64,000 nt of DNA from Archegozetes longisetosus (lineage: Eukaryota > Arthropoda > Arachnida > Sarcoptiformes > Trhypochthoniidae): NCBI GenBank assembly GCA_018873245.2, contig JAEMBT020000007.1:2056001-2120000 (forward strand), given 5' to 3'. Shown piece after piece: positions 45,833 through 57,592 of the stretch. Numbering within the stretch: the stretch's first letter is position 1; each line of letters opens with the position of its first letter. Both the position numbers and the translations under genes were made by a program. The notes under the pieces are model-generated. The model saw nothing but the letters and a program-made list of their open reading frames with translations, searched no databases and was not told the origin of the DNA.

Positions 45833-46367
45833 TAGTGTTGGAAAATTTCTAAAAATTATCTTTTAGCGAGAAACTTAGAAAGTTTCTAGAAGTATTTCTA
45901 GAATTATTTCTAAGTCATAGAAATTTTCTCTTCATTGAAATATAATTCACCTCAGATTCATGAAATAGTAGAATATGTTTTAATGGCTATTCTTAAGTGC
46001 TTATGAATGATATCACGTAAATATTTTATAGAAAACATTACTTTAAAAATTTAAATCATATAACAAACTAAAAAGTTTTATTTCTATAGTGATTACTGTT
46101 TGATTCTAAAATATTAAAATTTTTAGGATAGTCATGAAATGTAAGTTAGAGAATTTGAATATCAGTTAGTGAGCGAATAATTTGTAACTATATAATTTAC
46201 ATGTGATTACTTAATTTTGTTCTAATAGGAGCTTCATATCATGCTATGAGAAGTTCGTATTATCAAATAGGAGGCTCACAAAGAGAAAATTTCTCGATTG
46301 CTGAAGAGAAACTATCTCGAGAAATTTTCTTGAGAAGATTCTTATAAACTTTATTTTTACAACACTA
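45833..46367. mobile_element. hAT-type MITE abutted by piggyBac
   Basis: TAGTGTTGGAAAATTTC at 45833 and inverted ACAACACTA ending at 46367 are the ends. The right flank is GTTAAGCT (46368-46375). The left 8-mer is GTTAAACT, once the piggyBac and one TTAA copy are conceptually removed. The TTAA inside that duplication is the site into which piggyBac inserted. Many TTTCTAGAA-type subterminal repeats are present. There is no coding capacity. A diverged partial copy of the left end lies near 50045-50158. Confidence 0.8.
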
Positions 46368-46375
46368 GTTAAGCT

Positions 46376-46956
46376 ACAATTTCATAGTTAACTTCTGTAG
46401 ATATTTGCATATAATAAATATTCTATTTTATGGATCTTCCTCATTTTCAGTAAGACTGTTTTATAAAAAGTCAGAACCTTTAATTGCATTTTTAGTCAAA
46501 ATTAGGTACGAAAGGAAGCACATTATAATATTTCAAATCAGATGCTCTTGCAAAGGTTTTTTTAAAAGTATTGAGTTTCATGAATTCTATACAATTTCGA
46601 AGAATTGAGCAAAAGTGACTGAAGTTATTGCGCAACATTTCATTCAATTATAAATTTACTAATCTATGATTCATCTAAATTGGATTTTTAAAATAGAAAA
46701 CATACTTTTATTTATATTTGAGTTTATATACAAATATACTAACAACACTTTTTAATCTGTACCCAACTTATCTGTTCATCTTATCAATAGGTTCAATTAA
46801 TATAAATCGAAGATCTTAAGTTCCAACGAAGGTTTAGGTTCAGAGTTCATCAAAATTCAAGGGAATTTCTGAACAGTTCATATTAAATTAGGAACTTTAT
46901 ATTAAGACAAAATCTGAAGAAATAACCCATTTTTCGAAAATTCTAGAGGAATCTAA
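46376..46956. other. Gene-free stretch
   Basis: Nothing supportable; the frame at 46405-46608 has no recognisable domain. Confidence 0.4.
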
Positions 46957-46964
46957 CCTTTCAC

Positions 46965-47684
46965 TAGGGATGCCAACACTCCAGCTTTACGCTAGAGTCT
47001 CCAGTTTTTAGACTTCCTCTCCAGTCTTCAACTCGACCCTTAAGCTGTAGGCTGTAATCTCCAACCTTTATTTAACTTGTAAAAATACTTTAAATATCGA
47101 ATGATTTAGTGAAACTAAAGTAAAACCAATTTTGATTCTCTAAATTTCAACTTAATGCATGAAAGACTTTCACATACAAACTAAAATTATACTTAATTCC
47201 ACATAAATCTTTTAAATACATAGCTCTAACACCTGTACAACAAATCAATACGCGCTCATTGAAATTGATACCTTATTCTGATAAGTATTAAACTATTATT
47301 CATTTAAATAAACATATTAACATTCATTTAGTTTAGTTTGTATTTTATTTCATTGTAAATAAATTGAAAATGATTTTGTTGAACGAACACGAATTCAGCG
47401 TAATGAAAAATTATGGACAGATGAAGGAAATCGTCTAATTATACACCAAGTCAGAGCTGAACCATGCATAAAATTTAATTATTCTATGAGTTGTACAGAG
47501 TTTTATGATCACGTGTCAAAAGACCGCGAATTAATAGAAGCAGCTAAATTAGAAAAGAAATACTATTTTAAAATTTAATATGATAATTATATAATTACGT
47601 ACTCGAATTAAAGCTCTGTATACAAGGATCCCCCCTTTGATATTTTTTCTCCGGCTTTTAGGCTGAGAGGTGTTGGCATCTCTA
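46965..47684 (+). mobile_element. hAT element derivative retaining transposase tail
   Basis: TAGGGATGCCAACACTCC at 46965 and inverted GGTGTTGGCATCTCTA ending at 47684 are the terminal repeats. Flanking 8-mers CCTTTCAC and TCTCTCAC agree in six of eight bases. The interior keeps the 3' part of a transposase frame (47360-47578). Its right subterminal GGATCCCCCCTTTGATATTTTT is shared with the MITE family at 29731 and 58489, linking the two. Confidence 0.75.
47360..47578 (+). pseudogene. C-terminal fragment of a hAT transposase
   Basis: An open frame of about 72 residues without a start reads NDFVERTRIQRNEKLWTDEG, then LIIHQVRAEPCIKFNYSMSC, TEFYDHVSKDRELIEAAKLE and KKYYFKI before the stop at 47576-47578. 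The pattern LWTDxxNRL...VRAxxCxKFN...SCTEFYxxV is the extreme C-terminus of hAT transposases, just after the dimerisation region. The rest of the enzyme is deleted. Confidence 0.6.
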
Positions 47685-47843
47685 TCTCTCACACTATTAA
47701 GCGTTCTTTGGAAGAACAGCTCAAATATTCTTACTACAAATTTCCCCATATATTCAGATGATTAAGTTAGGTATTAAAAGTATTAAGCCAATATTTCCAT
47801 TTTGCCATCTTATCATAAAGCTTGCTCTCTATTAAGTATTATA

Positions 47844-48377
47844 AGGGTTTCCATTTAATTCCCGCGTATTTCAAGGATGAAATTGTAAGGATCTTTTGAA
47901 GATGGGCACCGACGGCTGACTTTGAGTACCCAAGTATGTCCACTAAGTCTTTTGGTGTTCTCCGCGGGTCCCCTTCGACATGTGCCCGCAGAGCGTCTTT
48001 GTCCACCAATACAAATCGGCCATTTCTTAGGAGACCTTCGAGGCTACAGTTACACGATCGGAATCGACTAAACCACTTCCTGGCACTGTCGGACACTGAT
48101 CACTTGGCCGTAGGCTTCATTGATGTTATTGTCGGTTGCTATTGTATTCGTCCCCTATTGAATTCTATAACTTACACCATTGTATGTGCACCTCATCTGT
48201 AATGTGATCACACATCTTGTGCACATAATTGACAAAAACTTTTTCGATAATGAACTAAACACAAATATGTGTTCTTTCGAATGAGAAGTGAAAACGAATT
48301 TTAAAAAATTGAAATCTATTCAAATTTCACGTTATAATTTCACCCTTTAAAATATGCGGAAATTAAATGGAAACCCT
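47844..48377 (-). mobile_element. Internally deleted mariner element, 534 bp
   Basis: AGGGTTTCCATTTAATTCCC at 47844 is matched by the inverse of the right end (AGGGTTTCCATTTAATTTCC reading from 48377). TA flanks both sides (47842-47843, 48378-48379). The interior encodes only the N-terminal helix-turn-helix of a mariner transposase and then runs directly into the terminal repeat, so the catalytic domain is gone. Confidence 0.85.
47846..48215 (-). pseudogene. Mariner transposase, N-terminal domain only
   Basis: The minus-strand frame reads SDSARKWFSRFRSCNCSLEG, then DKDALRAHVEGDPRRTPKDL and GYSKSAVGAHLQKI. This is the paired helix-turn-helix DNA-binding domain known from mariner and SETMAR proteins. 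Upstream, the expected start region (IEFNRGR..., INEAYGQVISVR) lies in two other frames, showing at least two frameshifts and a stop. The sequence ends in the terminal repeat (IKWKPL). Catalytically dead. Confidence 0.75.
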
Positions 48378-48555
48378 TATGGAAGAGATTTTACTAAAAA
48401 TTCTCTAGGATCAGACTGAAGCTGGAGAGTAGTGTCATAAAAATAAAATTTCTACATATACTTCTGAAATGTGCCTGAAACTTTGGTAGAAAAACACTTT
48501 TAGAAAATTTTCACCAATTATGGAGAGTCTCATTTTAAAATATTTATTCAAATAT

Positions 48556-49641
48556 TTAAGAACTTGTTTGAATCAAAATTACAGAATATGATACGATTAC
48601 AGAAAGAACACATAGTAAAGTAGATGAACAAATATTAAAAAAACCAAAGGCTGTGAAACATATTTCGTCTGCCTCGTCTGCAATCAATTGAATTATTTTC
48701 AAGTAAAGCAACTTTTTTGAATCTGATTCATACCTCAAAATATGTTCCTCAACTAAACATAATTTAAAAGAATGCTTGAGTTTAGACATAGTTTTCGGAA
48801 TAACATTACAGACGTAACATAAAGATATCAATAAAATACTATCTCTAACAAAGATTGGAATGAAATGTGAATAATTATACATAAAATCCCCAGCCAAGAA
48901 ACAGATAGACATGATCAGTACATGAACACAATACGATATAATTACAAAGATAGTCATAGAAAAGAGTTCATCAAGATTCTTAACTCGTTCGTCAATCTGT
49001 AAAATTCTTGAGTAATATTTTTCTAACTCGATTAAATTAACATTATTTCTCATAAAATTCAATTCATTCTTAATGATTTCACTTTTATAAGCAATTAATG
49101 CAATAGTTGTTGTTTGAGATGCAGCTAAAAATAATGCTATCAATAGCCGAGTTATAAAAAGAACATCAAATTTAAAGCTAAACTTTACGTAATAGAGAAC
49201 CTCACAGAATATATACGAAAACGCAATATAAAGAGCTTGGATTAAAGTTATTTTAAGACCAATTTTTCTCTCGTCAGCTTTGATAAAGTTGTAAAGCTGA
49301 TTGTTTTCCAATACTTTTAAGTTATTCAGAATTCTCTTGCCTTTGATGAGCAGGATCATATTCGATATTAATGGAAATGAGAATAAACCAAAAGTTGCGA
49401 AATTACCCATTATCTGAAAACCGACAGTTTTAGTTGCAATTAAATTGAATTCATTTTTGATTCGAGTCTCGATTCGTGTCACGTAAATGTGGAACAATAG
49501 AACCAATGTCAAAATCATATTCCATGCAATCGCTACTATCCTGGAAATAAATGATTGTTTGCCCAATCCATATCCGCAATAAGAAATTCCACAAAATTTC
49601 TGGAAATTTATTAAATAATTTAAGCCTTTCTTCTTACACAT
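48556..49641 (-). CDS. Gustatory-receptor-like seven-transmembrane protein
   Basis: A single exon of 361 residues. Seven hydrophobic segments can be placed near residues 32-54, 74-99, 130-152, 159-184, 227-250, 260-282 and 329-358. The long loop between the fourth and fifth is rich in charged residues (EIIKNELNFMRNNVNLIELE...). The C-terminus contains SYSVILIQT (351-359), a variant of the TYhhhhhQF signature of the arthropod gustatory receptor family. The length and lack of signal peptide also fit this family of ligand-gated cation channels of chemosensory neurons, with an intracellular N-terminus. The gene is intronless. The ligand cannot be guessed. The assignment rests on topology and the C-terminal motif; other 7TM families are less likely. 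Confidence 0.7.
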   Translation of the reverse strand: MCKKKGLNYLINFQKFCGISYCGYGLGKQSFISRIVAIAWNMILTLVLLFHIYVTRIETRIKNEFNLIATKTVGFQIMGNFATFGLFSFPLISNMILLIKGKRILNNLKVLENNQLYNFIKADERKIGLKITLIQALYIAFSYIFCEVLYYVKFSFKFDVLFITRLLIALFLAASQTTTIALIAYKSEIIKNELNFMRNNVNLIELEKYYSRILQIDERVKNLDELFSMTIFVIISYCVHVLIMSICFLAGDFMYNYSHFIPIFVRDSILLISLCYVCNVIPKTMSKLKHSFKLCLVEEHILRYESDSKKLLYLKIIQLIADEADEICFTAFGFFNICSSTLLCVLSVIVSYSVILIQTSS

Positions 49642-49689
49642 TCTTGATTTTCAACTTTGGAACCTATGTTCTCTATAATTCTCTTGATA

Positions 49690-49695
49690 CTTATA
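49690..49695 (-). promoter_or_regulatory. TATA-like element of the receptor gene
   Basis: The minus strand reads TATAAG 49 bases upstream of the ATG at 49641, in CTCTATAAGTATC. Confidence 0.45.
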
Positions 49696-50044
49696 GAGTT
49701 TCTTCTTGAAATGAAACTGTTATTGAATAAATTTTCCATATATAGAGTGGATAAAGAATGGGTTCTATGAAGATATTGGAGAGTAATTATTCTATTATAT
49801 ACTTTATTGAATGCGTAGAATTATAAGGAATTTTCTGATGATAAATGACTTAAAAGAGTTTTATGCTTTGAATGCGCTATTCATAAGAAGAATTTAACAG
49901 TATATAGCATTGCTTATTATCTCCACGACCAAATGATATTGAGTTTGAGTTATACTCTTTTTTCTGAATTAAATGGTATTTCATAAACAATTAAAATAAT
50001 TTTTCTCGAGATAATTCATGATTCACACAATGAATAAAAACGTA

Positions 50045-50158
50045 GTGAGATTAAATTTTTACAAATTTTCCTAGAAATACTTCTAAGAACATTTCTCTGG
50101 CCAAAGAATTTGGTGACTTACGGAGTAATTTTCTAGAAAATTCCTAACTCCTGACACT
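50045..50158 (-). mobile_element. Truncated hAT MITE end
   Basis: On the minus strand it begins TAGTGTCAGGAGTTAGGAAT and contains TTTCTAGAA and GAAGTATTTCTAGGA motifs, like the left end of the element at 45833. The remainder of the element is not seen. Confidence 0.45.
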
Positions 50159-50668
50159 ACGAAGACTAAATATCCATAATGACTATAATAATGGAAAAAC
50201 ATTATTTTCCAAGTACTTTTTGATGAACAGAAATAATAATCGAAAATAATTTATTATTTCTTTCGCCTTAAAAATCTTCAAGCCCAGGGAAATAAGAAAT
50301 AATTCTTGATTCAAACAGTAGAATAATGAATCATTGTTGATGATATTCTTTGGATATATATTATTGCGTTCAAGTTAATGAAAAAATGGAATTTAGTTTT
50401 ATAAAACTCATAACTCCTTATCTTGAAAAATAGTACTCTTGAGGAAGCTTCAATACATGTTAAATATGTTACTATTAAAAGAGTTTGCATAATAGTATAG
50501 TTACCAATAGAGATCTCAATTAACTGATTAAACCCTTTATGACCAATTAAGCACACCAGTTTTTTAGGTGGTAACTTTTTAGTTTAGAAAAATAAACTCG
50601 GAAAAAATCATTTTTTAGAAAGTTGTGGAGAAGGTTTCTGAGCATGAGTTAGATGTCCACTCTGACTA

Positions 50669-52849
50669 GGGGACCTTTTATAGTGAGGAAATCGAATCAA
50701 TATGATTTTAACGTTAATTTGAACCTTGTTTCTAGTATTTTGAAATTTTCGGGTCAATTTTTGCTTATGAAAGTTTTAACCCGACGAAAATTTGTTACAA
50801 AAATTGAGACATTACTATCAATACTGAGCATCTAAAGCTTCTTAAACTTTTAAAGCACTTCACGGTAAAGCTTGAACACTTAAAAGCATATCAATACAAA
50901 AAATATCAGTTTTGTAAATTTTTCTGATTTTTAATTACAATTTGCACTTCAACTTACATGATAGTTGATATAGAAATTATTTAAACAAATTTTTCCTACA
51001 ATGTGAGCATTTTATAAAAAAAATTCAGTGCAAGACTGAATATCACACTCACTTGTTTCTGGTTCAAAACATTTCTTTCACGTTCTTGAATTTCCAATAT
51101 TCATCTGAATATCCAGATGAATACCAAGAATACAGAATCATCTCTTTAAAGCAATCACTACTTAATTGATCCCACAAAAGAGAATATTCTCATTAATGTA
51201 AACCTATTACCTATGTCTATATCCAACTCATCCAATCTTATACGGTTATCGAACGTTTTGATAAAATATTTCAAATCATGATTGAAATATGTGTCCAATG
51301 GTTGTGCTATACTTGTAGTTCCAGCCGGTATTAATTCACGTCTTATGTTAATGACATTTTTGTCAAATGCTTCAACAAATTTTTGATGTTTGTGAGCATT
51401 AAAGTTATCTAATAATAACAAAACTTCTGTTAGAGATTCTGGAATAATTTCGCTAGAATATGAATCTTCGATACAATTTTTCATCCAATATCTTATAGTA
51501 TAATTTGTCATTTTTCTCACTTTATGCAAATTACACGAATATTTTTGAACTCCTCCAATGAATTCAGGATCTGCTGTTTTATCAGCGGACCGAATTTTCA
51601 ATTTTTTTCTTGTAGACAAATCAGCAATTTTCCTATAAGTGATCCATTTAAAGAAATAGTCAGCTGTACTGTTACAGAATGTGTACAAGTATTCGGCGAC
51701 TGAACAGCAACTATTGTTTGTTTTTCATTCGTATAACTTAATGTTCTAGTTGGAGGGATTCTTGAAAACCAATCTGATCAGAATTCAATACAGTTTCATT
51801 AGAATAATTTGCCATTAAATTTTTAATCTTTTGTCTAAATTCTTGAGCATTTTTTCCAAAGTTTCTCTGTTTTTAATTGCTTTCATATGAATTAATTTTT
51901 CGCTTTTTCTACTAGAAATTCTCAATTTTTTTAGTTTTAATATAAATGATGAACTTGCTTTAAAATTAAACTTCACTTATTGGGCTTTAGTCCGACACCA
52001 TCGCTGGAGATCACGATCATGAACAGCAAGAAATTGATTTCTTACTTCTCGAAACTTTTATCAATAAAATTTTTAATTTCAGTAATTTTATCCTTATTAT
52101 TCCCATTATTTTGTACACATGCAATAATTCTATCAATATTCTTGTACTGAGACTTTGTCATATAGAATATTCTGTTATAGGTTTTGAATTTATGATTCGA
52201 ATATTTCATTTTATGCTCATATATCTTTTTCCTTCTCTCAAAAGGGATCTTTTTTATTATTTCATCTTTTTCTTCATCGACTACGAAATCACTATCGGAG
52301 TCATAGTTATAATTCACATTAGAATTTTCTTCTTCGTGTTCCATGTCATAATTGAGAGTTTGGTCGCAATATTAATAATTTTCAGTTAGTTCTAGCACGT
52401 AATAATATAAACACTCTCCTAATTTCATCTCAATATTAGTCAATTCGTTTGAATCTCGTCAGGAAATGTACTTTTTAGAAGTTCTAAACTAAAATTTATC
52501 ACACTAAATTTATCAATCATGTTTTGCGAAATTTTTACTTATTTATTTTTACATGAAAACACAGGTTTTAACGTTATTAATATCATAACCGAATTTACTT
52601 CAATAATTGGAGACGTTATAAATATTAGTGTTAATAAAAAGTTTTGGCTTTACAGTGAAGTGATTTTAGAGTTTAAGAAGCTTTAAATGCTTAGTATTGA
52701 TAGTAATGTCTCAATTTTTGTAACAAATTTTCGTCGGGTTAAAGCTTTCATAAGCAAAAATTGACTCGATAATTTCAAAATACTAGAGACAAGGTTCAAA
52801 TTAACATTAAAATCATATTGATTCGATTTCCTCACTATAAAAGGTCCCC
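50669..52849 (-). mobile_element. Pogo/Tigger-like transposon with ~200-bp terminal inverted repeats
   Basis: GGGGACCTTTTATAGTGAGG at 50669 is mirrored at 52849. The arms (about 50669-50872 and 52646-52849) match closely over about 200 bp. TA flanks both ends (50667-50668, 52850-52851). The interior, on the minus strand, encodes a DDE transposase of the CENP-B/Tigger/pogo type broken by several frameshifts. The element is 2,181 bp long. Confidence 0.9.
51158..52344 (-). pseudogene. Pogo/Tigger-like transposase, frameshifted
   Basis: The acidic N-terminus MEHEEENSNVNYNYDSDSDF (from 52344) leads to NFIDKSFEK. In a second frame it continues FLAVHDRDLQRW and VKFNFKASSSFILKLKKLRI, the CENP-B-type helix-turn-helix. 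LNSDQIGF (first catalytic Asp) is followed, one frame over, by PPTRTLSYTNEKQTIVAVQS. The final frame holds EVLLLLDNFNAHKHQK (second Asp) and IPAGTTSIAQPLDTYFN (third Asp). At least three frame changes and one in-frame stop separate these blocks. The enzyme cannot be made from this copy. Confidence 0.8.
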
Positions 52850-52851
52850 TA

Positions 52852-55800
52852 GTGAGCTATCCACTATTATTTTATCTGTTGGAATCATTATTAAATTGTT
52901 TATCAAGATTTTCTAATGCAAATTATGATAAACATCTATTAAATATTAATTTATAACTATTTGTTCGTAACATTCACAAGAAATAAGAAATTATCACTTG
53001 AAGATTGGGTTAAGTTACATAATGATTTGAGTTTCAACGCGCATTATAATTTATTTTGTAAACTAACTTTTGGTCATAAAGCCAAATTAAAGCAGCTTAA
53101 TGAGCTCTCTAGTTATTAATAGCAATATTAATCTAGTTTCAGAAAATTTCTAGAAATTTTCTTTACCAAAACTACTTTAAGCTAACTCCTAAGTGGGCTA
53201 GCCTCTGTGCAAAAATAATGCTAAAAAAACTGGGCTTTAAAGTTATTTTAAAATAGCTCTAATAAACCCTTAATTTCAGAATGGTTTTCGTATTATTATC
53301 AGCACATGTTCCACTTAATTTTAAAATACACATAAATTTGTATATAAATTGGGAATCTTAATCATAGCTGAAATGAATGATGTGTGTATCTTCATAAAAA
53401 ACAATTTATAAAGAAACATAACGAACGCAAAGTATAAATGATTTTTTTTCTCCAGATTGATTTTGAAATTAAAACTCATTTTAGTACAATCGAACTCATT
53501 CTAAATTGATTAAGAATTACTATGTATTTGAAAGTTATCTATCAGATTTTGATTATACAATATTTATTCATTAAAACTAGTATAGAATTCGTGAAATCAC
53601 AAATAGGAAAATATCTTTCAAAAGGTGCTTACTGGCATCAAATAGGGCTGTAATTCGACCAGTTGCTTAGACTCAAAGATGGATATAACTTAAGGATAAA
53701 ACAAAGTTCTGGAGTAGATGTCAGCCTAAAAGGTCTTATTTTATTCAACTAGTTGATGGATTTCAAAGAACTCATTCGATTATATTCTCAATCGGAAAAA
53801 TTCAGATCCTAATGACGGAAAATTTTTAGCAATAATAAAAATCCTACTGCGTGATTTGCAACTATTTGCAGGTCATAACGCATGGGCAGATGATCAGAAT
53901 ATGCCTGGAATCATGCAAAAATACGAATTTAACTATGCTGAAATCTCAGCAAACTCTATGGTTTTCAGGTTTCTCTTCATAATTAGTTATTTCATCTACG
54001 AATGACTTCTATCTCCCCTCAAGTGAACTTTTAGCAATGAAAAAGTTTTTAAGTATCTATAATTCAAATTCATGGCACTGACAGTAGCAGATAATATTAT
54101 ATTCGAATTTATAAACTGTATCTCGTAATGGGAAAGATTGGACAAATACGTTCTGAATACTTAATGGCGGGACAAAAAATCACTCAATGGAAAGAAACCT
54201 ATCTCTAAATGTATGTGAACGAGTAAAGGTAAATTGAGTCGATTAAACATAGGTTTGACGCTTTTTAAATCTTGGCTAGTCAAATTACTTGAGTCTTTTA
54301 ACGTAACGTTTCAAATTTTTTTTAAACTTGGAACGCGTTTCAATGCAAATTTCAATCAGAGAAAGCTTTCCAAAGGCTTTCGATCCTGATAAAACATCTA
54401 TTCGCATCAAGCATATGATTGTCTCATATTCTTAAGTTCATAGTTAAACTCAAAATAGTTCTTATTCATTATAGTTCAATACTATTTATCTATAGAAATC
54501 ATTCGCATTTCAAATATCTTACTTTATTAAATGTACATTGAGATTTAATAATTTATGTTTATTTATAGTTATTTTTTATTAACAACTGATATTTTAAAAC
54601 ATACAATTTATTAAGCTCTCAATCCTAGCTTTTGATCAATGATTTTCGTAGTTATTTCAAAACGGAACGTCAAAGAAAGATTACGTTGTGTAAGAGCAGT
54701 TGCCAAGTCTCAAGGAGTGACACCGAATCTCAAGTCAGAAGGACTCAGTCAAATACAGAAATCTGGTGAAATACAGGAATACCACTTCAAGATTTAGATG
54801 CATTTTAGTTGTAGCTTTATTCAATTTTTATTTTAAATTGTTTAATAAATTGATTATTAAATAACGATAATATCTTCATTCATGAATTATGTCATTTACT
54901 TTAATTTATTAAATAATTAAATAATTCTCTCATTAAAATCCATAGTCTATTTGCATTATTAACGTTATTTTTTGTTTGTGTTCTATGATAACTAATGAAA
55001 AAGTATTGTTTTTGAAATTTGAATCAAAACATTTGTTTTCTTCGAATCCATAAATAAGTAAATCAATATTCATTTGTGAAATAAAAGTTCAAATTACTAG
55101 TAATAAGTGTTGCATCTAATTTAAAAATTTCAAGCTATACTTGTTTGCTGACTAATATGAAATCATTAATAAAAATAACAATTCATATATGACAGGGTGA
55201 ATGAAGTTAGTTTGTGGATTTGCAGGTAAAATTTTTATTTTAATAAATGTAGCAATAAAATGGCTGTAACTTTTTAAACTTTCTTCAATATAAAAAAATT
55301 GTTCGCCTATTTATGAAGGTCAACGAACATTGCAGATTTTTAAGTAATTCTCCCATATTTATAACGTTGTGTTATAAAATAAATATGAATTTATTTATCT
55401 ACTGAACATTTATCGAATTTAATCCACAGTTCAAGTGGCAAGCATTCAACTGCGTGAGGAGTGAGTTAAGTGTAATCCTATCCTAAAGGTAAGGGGTAAT
55501 TGTAAATATTACTTCCCAAGTGAACGTTGCATTTTACTATTGAATTTCTGATTAATTTCTTAGTAAAGAGGATTATTAAACAGAAAACAACGTCTCTTAT
55601 CATTGCACACGTTTAATTAACTTAAGTTCTTATGAGACTAGAAATCAATCGAAATTGATAGCTATAAGAGCAATTTCAACTACTATACAGCAAGGATAGC
55701 TATTAAATGGAATGATCTTATTTTTATGATAGTTCTCAATATTATGGTTATAAAATGTGTTCTGTTTTGAGATAAGATTATAACAGTTAATGACATTGCA

Positions 55801-56130
55801 TTCTATTACTTAACACATTATCTAACGTTTGCCTTGAGTCTAAAAACAACTGTGCTTTTACTAACGAAGTTCTGAGAAGTACAAAGAAATCTTAAGCAAG
55901 TAAAAATCAAATTTAAACAATTTTTACTGTAGTACAGTTAAATTCTAATCTCAGTAGTTTAAGAAATATTGAAAACAGTTGATAATTTTAACTTAAAATA
56001 TTAAAGAAATAAGATTCAAACTCAATTAAAGTCGAAATTATCACTTAATGCATACTAAATCTCAGAGTTTGTGATACTTCTACGTATATTATCTGTTCAT
56101 AACTTCTCTCTCAAAACAAATTAAGCATAT
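52852..56130. other. Gene-free stretch
   Basis: About 3.3 kb. TTTCTAGAAATTTTC-type debris related to the hAT MITEs is seen near 53140-53165. No gene is supportable. Confidence 0.4.
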
Positions 56131-56724
56131 TTAATCGGTGTCTTCCCAGTTTATAGACATCCACTTTATGGACATTTCACTTCATAGACTAATTATTCGC
56201 TAATGAAAATTCTGATTATTGAGGAGACTATTGACGTTAATTCTAGACAATCTAATTGAATCTAATTTTGAAAAGTGATCGTTTTTTTCCCTTTGTTTGA
56301 TTCAATGAAACTTAATTCAGACGTAGTTTACAGATAGATTACACAAACTCTAACCAATTAGTAAAATTCAAATATGGATATGCAGAAATATTCTAATTAA
56401 ATAACAAATTAATATATTGAACTAAATATACTTAAAATAAAAATCACTTTTCATTCACTTGAAAAATAGTTGAATGGGTTTGCATTTCGCGCGTGTTAAA
56501 TATCTTAATTATCATAAGATTACAAAATTAACGGATTAGTAGATATGAGATTCGATACACTTGACTTTCAGTTTAATTAATATACAATTATTTTAAAAGT
56601 CCCAGATGTGTAAATAGATTTAAAGAGTTATTTTGAATAGCTTAAAAAGGTCTCTCTAATCAAGTGTCTATGAAATGAAATGTCTATAAAGTGGATTTCT
56701 ATCAATCGGGGTATAACCATTTAA
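56131..56724. mobile_element. Pogo/Tigger-like MITE, ~594 bp
   Basis: The left end TTAATCGGTGTCTTCCCAGT, continuing through ATAGACATCCACTTTATGGA and CATTTCACTTCATAGAC, is mirrored at the right end (about 56656-56724: GTCTATGAAATGAAATGTCT, ATAAAGTGGATTTCTAT, ACCATTTAA). Repeated GTCTATAAAGTGGA motifs in inverted arms flanked by TA resemble Tigger/pogo termini. There is no transposase frame inside. Confidence 0.6.
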
Positions 56725-57592
56725 TCAGCTTGTGATCGGTCTCTTTCATTTGATTCTGGGAGTTTGAAAAATTCATCAGAGGTAAAATATGAGACCAAGC
56801 AATATTTTGCTAAAACTTGTGAATTGTCAGATTTTTTCAGAAATTCAGGAGATCTGATAAAATTTGTCATCAGAGTGGTTAATTTGTTCATGGATACTGT
56901 AGTTCTGTTCGATATCTATATAAAGGTAAATACTATTGTATAAGTGGTTTATTGGAAAAATTCACATTACATTACCTTCAAACTAGAATGTCTAAATTAA
57001 CTATTTATTAGTATTAGATGCTTGTATCAAAGAGTTCTATGAAAGTGGAAAATCAATTAAATTATGATCATGAGATCTTTTGCTTTGTATGATAACTAAA
57101 GCAAAGAAGGATTTTATTCAAAAATTATGTGTGAGATCAAAGAGTATTTCTTTCCTTTTGTTACATGCTTTCATAATGAACTGTAGTAAACAGAAACATA
57201 ATCCATGGAATAGCCCACGAGAACAACGTCAGTCACTAATTAATCATGTGTAATTAATCATAAGCTTTAAAGGTGAAAGTATAAAAAATACGAATTTAAT
57301 GGAGAACTAATCTTTAAATATATCGCATATAGTTTACAAATAAAAGATATTTTTCTTGTTTTAATGGTAACTAAGCCTTTGTTTGAGGTAAAATCTCCCA
57401 GTTAAGTTGCAATCTCTATCATTCAATGAACTTTCAATGAGATATGAAAGCTCATTCATATAAACAAAGTTTATTTTGTAAGCTTGTTTATAAGCTTGTT
57501 TTGACTTTTATTCATTTACTGTTTTGGAAGAAACATTAGCTGACAGCGTTGTCAGTGTGTTTCGAAATTTTAATTAAAATTTTAAGTAAATT
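56725..57592. other. Gene-free stretch upstream of the glycine-rich gene
   Basis: No gene or repeat is recognised. Confidence 0.4.

Noticed and set aside
52111..52389. Plus-strand hydrophobic frame opposite the pogo-like transposase
   Set aside because: It is the antisense of the acidic, Asp/Glu-rich transposase N-terminus.
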